Assembly: GCF_009938205.1 (NCBI RefSeq)
Contig: NZ_AP019654.1
Coordinates: 1,426,001-1,490,000, forward strand
From: Vibrio panuliri
GTDB lineage: Bacteria > Pseudomonadota > Gammaproteobacteria > Enterobacterales > Vibrionaceae
Reading direction: 5' to 3'
DNA length: 64,000 nt
In this document: piece by piece, positions 17,402 through 25,059 of the stretch
Position numbering within the stretch: position 1 is the stretch's first letter
How the letters are laid out: every line of letters starts with the position of its first letter
Made by a program: the position numbers and the translations under genes
The notes under the pieces: generated by a model
Told to the model about the DNA's origin: nothing
The model's database searches: none
What the model saw: the letters and a program-made list of their open reading frames with translations, nothing else

Positions 17402-17613
17402 ATGCCACCAGAGCAAGATTGGATTGAGTGGGTTTTTCGGGAATTGGTACTTACTTTGTACAGTTGGTTGTTGGGTTTATTTGCTTTATATTTGTTTGTC
17501 TATTTGTTAAGAAAGCAAGCAATGATACGAAAGTTGAAGGCGATTACTTCAATGTAAAACAAGGTGGATTCTTCAACAAGATAAAGTTGTTATCTAAAAA
17601 AAAGAATAAATAG
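17402..17613 (+). CDS. Small membrane ORF upstream of the retron genes, possibly frameshifted
   Basis: ATG 17402 has a good AAGGAAT site and gives a 51-residue hydrophobic peptide, MPPEQDWIEWVFRELVL then one membrane helix, ending at 17557. An overlapping frame (GTG 17428 to 17613) also encodes a membrane helix and ends with TKVEGDYFNVKQGGFFNK. That tail resembles the start of the next gene, TQVDNDLINVDQGGIGNK. The simplest reading is one ancestral protein with a membrane anchor and that tail, now carrying a frameshift near 17500; two overlapping ORFs is the alternative. It stops 3 bp before the next start, so it is part of the retron operon. Confidence 0.45.
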
Positions 17614-17616
17614 TAT

Positions 17617-18276
17617 ATGTTTGATAAAACTCGAACTCAGGTGGACAACGACTTAATAAATGTTGATCAAGGAGGTATTGGAAATAAAACAGAAATAAAT
17701 AAAAATATAACCTTGAATATCAACTCTCCACTTACTAATCCAGAGGTTGCAAAAGCTCTCCTAGAACAACTTATGAGTGCAACATCTGCTGATAAATATA
17801 TAACATTTATTTGTGCTCCATGTGATGATGAATCAACAGATAAATCCAAAGAAATATATTTAAAACTAACTTCAGAATTAAATAGGAAAAATATAGATTT
17901 TGTAGTTGGAGGTGGAAAAGAGTTCATTGAAACCGATGGCCCATACCCTCACTTAAATGAATCAAATATGCTACAGCATGAGAAATGTAATGCTATTATC
18001 GTAATAGCTGATGATCATTCCACTTTTTCTCAATTGTCACTCTTGGCACAAGTTAAATTTAACTCTAATTTATCATCTCTAGAAATGTATGCAATATGTC
18101 AGGATGAAGTAATTGAACGACAAGCATTTATCAGGACGGGGCCAGTTGATTTTTTTAAAGAGCGAACTAAAGGTTTATTGGTTAATTTTAGTGAATGTGA
18201 TGACAAAAAAATCGAAGATCTAGTTGAAAGTATTTCTACGCATAAAGTTTTTTGGAAAGCACAGAGAAGAAGTTGA
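17617..18276 (+). CDS. Putative retron effector, nucleoside deoxyribosyltransferase-like
   Basis: 219-residue protein between the small membrane ORF and the reverse transcriptase, with 3 bp on each side. Residues about 55-150 look like a Rossmann-type nucleoside 2-deoxyribosyltransferase or SLOG/TIR-like fold: KYITFICAPCDDE, a middle EIYLKLTSELNRKNI helix, GGGKEF, and CNAIIVIADDHSTFSQLSLL. Effectors of this class accompany the Eco1 (Ec86) type of retron, where the partner also carries a winged helix; here that part seems to be fused to the reverse transcriptase instead. N-terminal residues 8-45 carry the INVDQGGIGNK segment shared with the upstream ORF. Fold assignment is by eye. Confidence 0.55.
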   Translation: MFDKTRTQVDNDLINVDQGGIGNKTEINKNITLNINSPLTNPEVAKALLEQLMSATSADKYITFICAPCDDESTDKSKEIYLKLTSELNRKNIDFVVGGGKEFIETDGPYPHLNESNMLQHEKCNAIIVIADDHSTFSQLSLLAQVKFNSNLSSLEMYAICQDEVIERQAFIRTGPVDFFKERTKGLLVNFSECDDKKIEDLVESISTHKVFWKAQRRS

Positions 18277-18279
18277 ATT

Positions 18280-19731
18280 ATGGCTAATTTGGTAAATCTT
18301 AAAACATATCTGTGGGCATTAGGGACAATTCAACCGGCGTCAGCTAATGAAGCGCATCAATTTATTAAACTTATGACTAATGTTACCTCAGATGTTTACT
18401 CTGAGTCAGATCTCGATGATGCAATAAAAAGATCATTATCACTAGGTTATATAGAAAATGTATCCAAGAAAAATGAACTTTATATCTTAACTGCGAAGGG
18501 TGGTGAATTTTTAGGCAAAAATTTAAGGTTATTACGTGATAAAAATCGGTTGTTCTTGCTTAAATCTATTAGGAGTGCTACTTTTCAATCTAAGGATTCT
18601 CCTGAACAGGATGTGGCTGGTGTATCACCACCCAAAGTGTTTAGGTCAAGTTTAAAAGCAGCTCCGTGGCCAGAAAACTCTCTGTCCCCAGGGGCCCTCC
18701 CCCAAACCCAGAGAGTTTTCTGGCCACGGGTCTCAGAGCAATTACAGATTGGTTCTATCTCAGGGGAATCCTTACCTTCAATCAAGTTGAATTTCTACTC
18801 AAAGAACAAACTATCAGATATAAATGATAATACGACAGCAATTGATGCTTTATCTGAATCGATTGGTATAAGTCCCAGATTGCTGAGCAGTTTTATAAAA
18901 GCTCCTTCAAGTCATTATCGAACTTTTTCACTTCAAAAAAAATCCAGCAGTGGAACTCGTATAATTAATTCCCCGCGAGCTTTTATAAAAACTGTTCAAT
19001 ATTGGCTCCATGATTATTTTTTATTTCGTTTGAAATTGCATGATTGTTGTTTTTCATTTAGACAGAAAGTGTCTATTAAAGATAATGCAAAAGTTCATTT
19101 AAATAGTAATTTTATACTTTGCTTAGATATAGAGTCATTTTTTGACAATATAACGACGGAGAATGTCTACTCATGTCTAGTTAGAAATAAAATAGACGAG
19201 AATATTGCCTCTGTAATTGCAGGAATTACCACTTTAGATAATTCTTTGCCGCAAGGCGCTCCAACTAGTCCTATAATTTCCAATGCTTACCTTTATGATT
19301 TTGACCAATCCATGTTGGAACTTTGTGCTAAAAATAAGATGACCTATAGCAGATATGCTGACGATTTAACATTTGGTTCCAACGATTATATGTCATTGAA
19401 AGATTTAATTCCCACGATAGCAGAAAGTTTACGGAGTTATAGGTTAAGAATTAACAAAAAGAAAACTAGGATCATTAGTTCTAATAATTCTCAGGTAATC
19501 ACAGGTGTATCGATTAACAATGGTGTATTAAGGCCAAGTAGAAAACTGAGAAAAGAAATTCGTGTGGCTTTTTATCAAGCAAAAACAAATAAAAATGTTG
19601 ATGCTTTACCAAAGCTCTACGGATACATTAATTATCTTAAAAGCTTTGAAGATGGCGATACTGATTATAACCTTGAACTATATCAAGGCACGATCGACGA
19701 ATTAAAGGGTATAACAAAGCAATCAAGGTGA
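18280..19731 (+). CDS. Retron reverse transcriptase with N-terminal winged-helix-like domain
   Basis: 483-residue protein. Residues 1-95 look like a small winged-helix domain (LKTYLWALGTIQPAS...ELYILTAKGGEFLG). Residues about 170-483 are a retron reverse transcriptase of normal size: SGTRIINSPRAFIKTVQYWL, the retron NAxxH motif as NAKVH (269-273), catalytic Asp in LCLDIESFFDN, QGAPTSP (325-331), catalytic YADD (359-362), and VITGVSIN where retrons have VTG. Residues about 104-165 are encoded by a retron-like ncRNA lying in the same frame. The reverse transcriptase would make the msDNA from that RNA. The last codons overlap the cassette's attC. A separate internal start after 18774 is possible. 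Confidence 0.88.
   Translation: MANLVNLKTYLWALGTIQPASANEAHQFIKLMTNVTSDVYSESDLDDAIKRSLSLGYIENVSKKNELYILTAKGGEFLGKNLRLLRDKNRLFLLKSIRSATFQSKDSPEQDVAGVSPPKVFRSSLKAAPWPENSLSPGALPQTQRVFWPRVSEQLQIGSISGESLPSIKLNFYSKNKLSDINDNTTAIDALSESIGISPRLLSSFIKAPSSHYRTFSLQKKSSSGTRIINSPRAFIKTVQYWLHDYFLFRLKLHDCCFSFRQKVSIKDNAKVHLNSNFILCLDIESFFDNITTENVYSCLVRNKIDENIASVIAGITTLDNSLPQGAPTSPIISNAYLYDFDQSMLELCAKNKMTYSRYADDLTFGSNDYMSLKDLIPTIAESLRSYRLRINKKKTRIISSNNSQVITGVSINNGVLRPSRKLRKEIRVAFYQAKTNKNVDALPKLYGYINYLKSFEDGDTDYNLELYQGTIDELKGITKQSR
18591..18774 (+). ncRNA. Candidate retron msr-msd RNA inside the reverse transcriptase ORF
   Basis: 184-nt element with the retron layout. a1 TAAGGATTCTCCTGA (18591-18605) and a2 TCAGGGGAATCCTTA (18760-18774) pair over 15 nt with one G-U. 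Next is a short msr hairpin TGGTG-TAT-CACCA (18618-18630). Then comes a perfect 21-bp msd stem, arms 18664-18684 and 18709-18729, beginning CCGTGGCCAG, with a GC-rich 24-nt loop. Base composition (high GC) differs sharply from the AT-rich gene around it. The branching guanosine is not obvious; no canonical TAGC follows a1. The element stays in frame with the gene on both sides. Confidence 0.75.
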
Positions 19732-19813
19732 TGCTTAATACTTGGCAGTTTTGGTATGGAGTTCGGTGTGTTTTTCTGGTTCAGTGGGGCACACCTTATT
19801 GCAGGCGTTAAGT
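19709..19813 (+). repeat. VCR-like attC closing the retron cassette
   Basis: R' GTATAAC (19709-19715) is the complement of the cassette's first bases GTTATAC (17297), with two further matching bases (GTTATACCC / GGGTATAAC). R'' is GTTAAGT (19807-19813). The interior has CTTGGCAGTTTTGG and paired GGTGTG / CACACC blocks. The first 23 bp lie within the reverse transcriptase coding sequence, which ends at 19731. Confidence 0.88.
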
Positions 19814-19829
19814 TTATTTGGAGATTATT

Positions 19830-20402
19830 GTGGAAAAGTGGTTAAACTTCTATAGACCGTACTATGAATCTGAGGAGGAATTGGTAACTTTCGTCGAGCG
19901 TTGTGAGTCACTTACTTTAGATGATGATAACCATCGAGCAAAAATAATGATGCATCAGGGGCAGCGGCTTACCAACATTTCCAGCTTAATGGAGGAAGTT
20001 GCGGCAGGTAAAGATCCTCTAAAATTGCTTTTCTTATTAGTTGCGGCTGAAAATATCTCAAAACTGCATTTATCGAAGAGTGAAGACGGTTATTCGAAGT
20101 TTCATGTTAAGCGATTTTTCCAAACTTTTTGTAGCAATCAAAGCAAAAACGCTCTGGTCGACAAAATCGAAGTTATTAAAAAGCCTCGTGACTTAAACAC
20201 TGTAGTAGATGCACTATATGCAATCCGCTGCGATGTCGTTCACGAAGGGCATTATTGGGGCTTTGATTTTGCAACTAACACCCACCCATCAATATTATCT
20301 TCGAAAGATGGCTCACAAATCCTCAGAGTTCGCATGACATTCGATGAGTTTCAATCAATTGTAGTCAAAGGTATCATATCTGCAGTTAAAGATGTTCTTT
20401 GA
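19830..20402 (+). CDS. HEPN-like cassette protein
   Basis: 190-residue protein that looks like an Apea-type HEPN domain: all-helical, ending in ALYAIRCDVVHEGHYWGF. That contains Arg-x4-His (RCDVVH), the catalytic pattern of HEPN ribonucleases. Such proteins occur as toxins and as phage-defence effectors. I start at GTG 19830, with TTGGAG seven nt upstream, giving MEKWLNFYRPYY; a TTG at 19818 is the alternative. The cassette is bounded by GTTAAGT (19807) and ACTTAAC (20411). Activity and partner are unknown. Confidence 0.6.
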   Translation: MEKWLNFYRPYYESEEELVTFVERCESLTLDDDNHRAKIMMHQGQRLTNISSLMEEVAAGKDPLKLLFLLVAAENISKLHLSKSEDGYSKFHVKRFFQTFCSNQSKNALVDKIEVIKKPRDLNTVVDALYAIRCDVVHEGHYWGFDFATNTHPSILSSKDGSQILRVRMTFDEFQSIVVKGIISAVKDVL

Positions 20403-20410
20403 AATCATAA

Positions 20411-20980
20411 ACTTAACACATATGAGCCTTCTACCTGTCAATAGGCAATAACATCCTGTTGGCTGCGCGAGCAGCCAATGCTCTTCGAACAACAAAGTTA
20501 TCTACTTCGCTTTGTCATTTCGGTCATTAAGCATTGCTTACGACAAACACATATTGAGGCTCTCTCACTGCGGTCTCTCCGCTGCCAACCACTATTGGTT
20601 GGGCCAACTAAGCGTCCCCTTAGCATTTAGCGGTTAACCCCAGTTGGCACTATTCAGAAAAATGGTCAAACGGTTTCTGGCCTTACTGAGCTATTTCGAT
20701 CTAACGTAATGTTCTTGCCCAATAATGCGCATCACCACACGTTTCGACACCTATCCGAATAGATAGAATAATTGCTATTGTAGTCAGCAGTTTAGAGCGA
20801 GTGACTGATTTATGAAGTAAAACTTTGCCGTGCTGGTCAACAGCATGAATGCTGAAGTGGTTTTTAGCTAAATCAATCCCGCAAAAATAAGAGTAATCAG
20901 ACATGGTGCCTCCGGTGCCAATGTGTACCACTTAAGTGTGGCAGTTCCTCGGGAGGGGGAATCCATGTCATTCGTTATGT
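20411..20980 (+). repeat. Boundary module copy 4 with IS1111 right end
   Basis: From R' ACTTAAC (20411) to R'' GTTATGT (20974). Same design as copies 2 and 3, but about 120 bp shorter than copy 3 in the middle. The transposase fragment (minus strand, 20701-20904) shares copy 3's substitutions IILSIRIGVETCGDAH, so copies 3, 4 and 8 form a subgroup. The attC-borne ATG reads MSFVM and stops. Confidence 0.85.
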
Positions 20981-20994
20981 GAAAGGAGGTAAAA

Positions 20995-21894
20995 ATGGAT
21001 GAAGCACGAGTGTTAAAATCCGGTGAAGTTGTCACGGCTGAAGATTTGTATTTCATGGAAAATATTGAGAGAACGGATTTTTGCTGTGATGAGTGTGAGG
21101 TACCGTTGGTTCCTTGCTCATACATAAAAGACTTCAACTTACGAAAACCTTACTTTAAAACGTTTCCTGATCGGAACCATAAATCATGGTGTGAAACTGA
21201 GAATGCATCAAAAATAAGGAAAAGAGGACTGCGTTCTAGGTTAGCTTCTGAAGAAGGTTTTCCATTGGTATATCCCAACCGCTTTAAGTTAAGGAAAGAA
21301 AGTGCTTCAGAAGCATCGGGCACTACCAGCAAGCCTGGAGTTCAAAATGCAAAACTTGGGACAAGGAACTCGAGTGAGTTTCCAGATCACAATCGTAAAA
21401 CAAACTATCAGACGAGCTCGTTCAAAAGTATTGTAAATGAGTACTTTGACTTTCCCCACGATAGAGATAGGGAGTTATTTTTTGAAGGGGTTGGTGCGGA
21501 TACATATGCTACTGTTTTTCGACGAATTGAAAATACTCTAGGGAATCAGCATTTCCGCTTACAGGGCGAGGAAACCAAAGTTTACTATTCTACATTGTCG
21601 TGGAAATTGGCAGAAGTCGTTGATGATATTTTGAGGATCGAGCTTTCCCGAGGTAAGTGGGTTGATAAGAAAAATGAACGGCCGTACTACGTTGAGATCG
21701 ATATGTCAGATTGGCCAAAGCAAAGTAAAACCAAGTTCATTAATCGTTATAATGTTGTAATTGAAATTGTACGTGGTACGAAGAAAAAAGCTTTAATAGC
21801 ATTTTTGGGAGAGCAGGACATTGAAGATGATTACTTTAGGTTTTTTGCCCAACACCGTCTGCTAATTGATTTTAAATTATTCCACGATGCGTGA
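20995..21894 (+). CDS. Cassette protein with CoiA-like zinc-finger N-terminus
   Basis: 299-residue protein of unknown function. The N-terminal 70 residues carry FCCDECEVPLVPCSY, then KPYFKTFPDRNHKSWC, a Cys/His arrangement like the zinc-binding N-terminal region of CoiA-type competence nucleases. The rest has no nuclease motif I can identify. A basic linker follows (about 75-140), then a C-terminal region with DFPHDRDRELFFEGVGADTY and a KKKALIAFLGEQDIEDDYF strand pattern. ATG 20995 follows AGGAGGT with ideal spacing, the best ribosome binding site in the array. Confidence 0.6.
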   Translation: MDEARVLKSGEVVTAEDLYFMENIERTDFCCDECEVPLVPCSYIKDFNLRKPYFKTFPDRNHKSWCETENASKIRKRGLRSRLASEEGFPLVYPNRFKLRKESASEASGTTSKPGVQNAKLGTRNSSEFPDHNRKTNYQTSSFKSIVNEYFDFPHDRDRELFFEGVGADTYATVFRRIENTLGNQHFRLQGEETKVYYSTLSWKLAEVVDDILRIELSRGKWVDKKNERPYYVEIDMSDWPKQSKTKFINRYNVVIEIVRGTKKKALIAFLGEQDIEDDYFRFFAQHRLLIDFKLFHDA

Positions 21895-21899
21895 TTTCA

Positions 21900-21997
21900 C
21901 ATCAAGTAGTTCAAGCGGGATGTCAAACTGTGCGCTGTTTCGCTTCGCTCAAGTGTAGCGCACTACTAGTTTGCCACCCCTTAACTTAGCGTTAGGT
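21900..21997 (+). repeat. attC with degenerate R' core
   Basis: About 98 bp ending in R'' GTTAGGT (21991-21997). The central palindrome is GTGCGCTG...AGCGCAC. The R' should read ACATAAC to match the cassette start GTTATGT (20974), but the sequence is ACATCAA after an otherwise matching TTTC. This site may be impaired for further excision. Confidence 0.65.
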
Positions 21998-22022
21998 ATT
22001 TACATATGGAGTAGTAAAATAG

Positions 22023-22925
22023 GTGGAAAGATTTCCTGGATTATTGTTTTATGGAGGAGGGGCAATTGCAATCCACGCAGATTGGCCAAACTATCCTGTA
22101 GGGGAGGGGTACGAATATGCGCTGCAAGCGCTGGGTTCATACCCTAAAGAAAGCATGTTCTTTGAAGTAAGTGACATTGATAGGTGCTTGCTATTAATGA
22201 ATAAGTGCCCAAAGAAACAAACCAACCCGTTTGACCCTTCACATCATCATTGTGCTATTTGGCACATTGACTTGATCGATTTACTAGATAGGGGGGTTAT
22301 CTCTGGTGTAAAGAAGCTCACAGAATATCAATTTCTTATGAAAGAATTTGAATCAGTCAAAAGCAAACTGGCAGGAAACTATTCTCTGGATCACGACGGC
22401 AATCTGATACTTAACACATCTCCAAAGTATACTTATTTTAAACCTGACATTGACGACGAGTTTGAAGGTACTCATACTTGCGCATCCGTTGAGGGAGCTC
22501 TATCTATAACAGAGGCTGGTTGGCAGGCACTGGAAAGACTATTGTCAGGCCAAAACCTACACGTTGATATCGAGTTAGCCACATGCGATTTTATAGTAAT
22601 CGGGCGGTATGATACAGCGATACGTGAAGCAGCGCTTCTCTTGGAATCAAACATCAAGGCTTCCGTTAATGGGAAATTATTTGGACAGCAATTAATTGAG
22701 TTACATATTAAACAAATAGTTTCATGCAATCAGGGTTTTAAGTCATCTTCTATAAAGGCATATAGACACGAGTTAAGAACAGTGTTTAGTTTTGTTCGTA
22801 ATGATTTTATGCATAACTTTAAAGAAATCAGCAAAACTGAATGCTTGGCAGTTCTTTCAAGAATTAGCCGTGTTTATACAGAGTTTAAGGAAGTAACAGC
22901 TGCGTATAGTGCCCCAAATACCTAA
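22023..22925 (+). CDS. Cassette protein with HEPN-like C-terminal domain
   Basis: 300-residue protein. The C-terminal third resembles the HEPN-like Ymh/TIGR02391 domain: IREAALLLESNIKAS, a GQQLIELHIK helix, then YRHELRTVFSFVRNDFMHNF, with Arg-x4-His in RNDFMH. The N-terminal part includes FYGGGAIAIHADWPNYPVG and a HHHCAIWHIDLIDLL helix region with a winged-helix feel near SITEAGWQALERLL. Start is GTG 22023. The stop codon lies inside the R' core of the following boundary module (ACCTAAC, 22920). It is probably a self-contained toxin or defence gene. Confidence 0.6.
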   Translation: MERFPGLLFYGGGAIAIHADWPNYPVGEGYEYALQALGSYPKESMFFEVSDIDRCLLLMNKCPKKQTNPFDPSHHHCAIWHIDLIDLLDRGVISGVKKLTEYQFLMKEFESVKSKLAGNYSLDHDGNLILNTSPKYTYFKPDIDDEFEGTHTCASVEGALSITEAGWQALERLLSGQNLHVDIELATCDFIVIGRYDTAIREAALLLESNIKASVNGKLFGQQLIELHIKQIVSCNQGFKSSSIKAYRHELRTVFSFVRNDFMHNFKEISKTECLAVLSRISRVYTEFKEVTAAYSAPNT

Positions 22926-23308
22926 CACATATGAGCCTTCTGCCTGTCAATAGGCAATAACATTCTGTTTGCTGCGCAAGCAGCCAATGTTCTTCGAACA
23001 ACAAAGTTATCTACTTCGTTTTGTCGTTTCGGGCATTAAGCATTGCTCAATAATGTGTGCCATCACACGCTTCGACTCCTATTCGCATAGGTGGCATATT
23101 TGCTATTTTAGTCAGTAGGTTAGAGCGATTGATTGATTTATGAAGTAAACCTTTGCCATGCTGGTCAAAAGTATGAATGCTGAAGTGGTTTTTAGCTAAA
23201 TCAATCCCGCAAAAATAAGAATAATCCGACATGGTGCCTCCGGTGCCAATGTGTACCACTTAAGTGTGGCAGTTCCTCGGGAGGGGGAATCCATGTCATT
23301 CGTTATAT
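22920..23308 (+). repeat. Boundary module copy 5, shortened
   Basis: From R' ACCTAAC (22920) to R'' GTTATAT (23302). The left part is cut after about 125 bp and joins IS element A sequence at CAATAATGTGTGCC. The transposase fragment (minus strand) is more diverged than other copies. The GGGAGGGGGAATCC-ATG end is intact. Confidence 0.85.
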
Positions 23309-23324
23309 TTTCTAGGAGAACTAG

Positions 23325-23837
23325 TTGGAAAACAAAGATGTAATCGAAGCAGTTAATACTTTGATTGAGGTAATACGTGTAGCTAAGGAACAGCCGGATG
23401 CGGCTGTAGTTGCTGCCCAATATACAGTTTACGGTATGCTCGGTGTTGCTTTTATCACTTTACTTGGACAGCTAATATCAACGCGGTTGTTAGTAAAATC
23501 TGAAATGCGTAAAGCAATTGCACAAGTCTCGGCGGAGCGAGAAGCCGAGTTTAATATTGCATGGACCAAATCTGTTCAAGAGCTAGTTACAGATCTTCTT
23601 ATATATACAGACCCTGAAATTGCTCAACCAGAAGACTGTAAACGAAATATTGTACGATGCGCTCATAGCCTTAACCTTTTGCTAAATCAAAATAACCCAA
23701 AGCATAAAGAGTTAGATAAAGCGGCTACAACGTTAGCTCTAAATTACAATGGTTGGGCGGAGACTGATACCGTTTTTAACCTTCACGACAGAGTTATCTC
23801 TGCCGCTAGAGAAGTGATATATCAACCACAAATATAA
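23325..23837 (+). CDS. Cassette protein with one membrane segment and helical domain
   Basis: 170-residue protein. A membrane helix at about residues 33-58 (YTVYGMLGVAFITLLGQLIS) is followed by a basic, probably cytosolic helical domain starting KSEMRKAIAQVSAEREAEF. The start is TTG 23325, placed by TAGGAG nine nt upstream. Signal anchor plus amphipathic helix is common in cassette and defence hypotheticals, but I recognise no family. The cassette runs from GTTATAT (23302) to ATATAAC (23832); the stop overlaps the core site. Confidence 0.6.
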   Translation: MENKDVIEAVNTLIEVIRVAKEQPDAAVVAAQYTVYGMLGVAFITLLGQLISTRLLVKSEMRKAIAQVSAEREAEFNIAWTKSVQELVTDLLIYTDPEIAQPEDCKRNIVRCAHSLNLLLNQNNPKHKELDKAATTLALNYNGWAETDTVFNLHDRVISAAREVIYQPQI

Positions 23838-24230
23838 CACATATGAGCCTTCTGCCTGTCAATAGGCAATAACACCCCGTTGGCTGCGCAAGCAGCCAAT
23901 GCTCTTCGAACATCAAATTTATCTACTTAGTTTTGTCATTTCAGTCATCAAGCATTGCTTACGACAAACACATATAGAAGGTCTCTTATTGTGGTCTCTC
24001 CGCTGCCAACCAGTATTGAATGGGCCAGAAATGCATTTATAGGTTAACATCATCAGACGCTATTCAAAGCAATAGGGCTTGGGTTAACTTACATCGCTGA
24101 CTTTATAAAGCTATTTCGGTCTAGCGCATTGGTCTTGCTCAACAATGCGCATAGTGCTTCCAGTTACAATGAGGCCTTATCTAATGGTATGATTTCTCGT
24201 CTTTTATCAGTGATTGGTTTCGAGTTATGC
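23832..24230 (+). repeat. Boundary module copy 6, without IS1111 right end
   Basis: Starts with R' ATATAAC (23832) and follows the module's left part with more differences than other copies. At about 24145, just inside the IS-derived part, it diverges into unique sequence that ends at core GTTATGC (24224). The IS end and its ATG are absent. The next gene instead uses the ATG formed by the core site itself. Confidence 0.75.
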
Positions 24231-24811
24231 ATGAAAATGAAGTACAGCAACAGAAAGAAGTCGCTTTTTATACTGAAACCTTAAACGCTTGGTATACAAC
24301 TAGGTTTGAAAAAGATAAACACCTTCTGACGCTATCATCTTTTGGTATCGGTTTATTAGTCACATTGCTCACGACGGTAGGGGTTAGCTCTTTAATTGTT
24401 TCGTTAATGTATACTCTAGCAGTAATTTCTTTTCTGACATGTATTGTGGCTATTTTAATGGTCTTCTCTCGTAACTCCGTACATTTGGAAGCAATAGTTG
24501 CTGGTTCAAATGAAAACGATAGGTGGCTAACAATACTGGATAAAACATCAGTTGTTTCATTCGTTTGTGGTATACTTTTTACGCTTTTATTAGGCTTGTT
24601 TTCAGGTGTAGATCATTACCAAAAGGAGAGTGTTAGCGTGTCAGATAACAAAGTAAGAATGGTGGTGCAAAATTCTAGTAATGTTGAGAAGAAAAGTATA
24701 AATGGAGCGTCGGCAATGAGACCATCAAGTTCAAGCAGCTCCTCGAGTGCAAGCTCTTCAAATCAACAGTCGGGTCAGTCTTCACAATCAAATAGCTCTA
24801 ACTCGCAGTAA
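24227..24811 (+). CDS. Cassette membrane protein with Ser-rich tail
   Basis: 194-residue protein. The cytosolic-looking start ETLNAWYTTRFEKDKHLLTLS is followed by two closely spaced membrane helices (about 38-80) and a third (about 108-128), then a low-complexity Ser/Gln/Asn tail from about 160 that includes eight consecutive serines. The N-terminal W-x2-TR-x-EKDK-x-LLTLS pattern recurs in small membrane proteins of unknown role. The start codon overlaps the integron core site (GTT-ATG-C), so the reading frame begins exactly at the recombination point. Cassette ends match: GTTATGC / GCATAAC. Confidence 0.6.
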   Translation: MHENEVQQQKEVAFYTETLNAWYTTRFEKDKHLLTLSSFGIGLLVTLLTTVGVSSLIVSLMYTLAVISFLTCIVAILMVFSRNSVHLEAIVAGSNENDRWLTILDKTSVVSFVCGILFTLLLGLFSGVDHYQKESVSVSDNKVRMVVQNSSNVEKKSINGASAMRPSSSSSSSSASSSNQQSGQSSQSNSSNSQ

Positions 24812-24816
24812 AATAT

Positions 24817-24859
24817 GCATAACAAATAAGGATTAAGCGCTGCGCAGCCAGCGTTAAAT
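24817..24859 (+). repeat. Very short attC-like site
   Basis: 43 bp from R' GCATAAC (24817-24823) to core GTTAAAT (24853-24859), with a central GATTAAGCGCTG / CAGCCAGCGTTAAATC palindrome. It is shorter than the usual 57-bp minimum for attC sites and may be a deletion product. Confidence 0.55.
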
Positions 24860-25059
24860 CCCGAGCCTCTATATAAGTAAATTATGTGATCTGCTCTAGA
24901 AGTGTGGCTGCCTTAACGTTTTTCTTAAGGCGAGCGCAGTCATCGCAAGGCAGAGAGTTCTACCTTATCAATGAGTTAACTGTTTTATATTGCCTGTTCT
25001 ATGTGCTGCTTTTCCTCATCTTCATGATGGTCATTCTCCTTATTATTAATGCCTTTCGG

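Noticed and set aside
18664..18729. Perfect hairpin in the reverse transcriptase gene as a transcription terminator
   Set aside because: There is no T tract, it lies inside a coding frame, and a second outer repeat pair (18591/18760) fits a retron ncRNA better.
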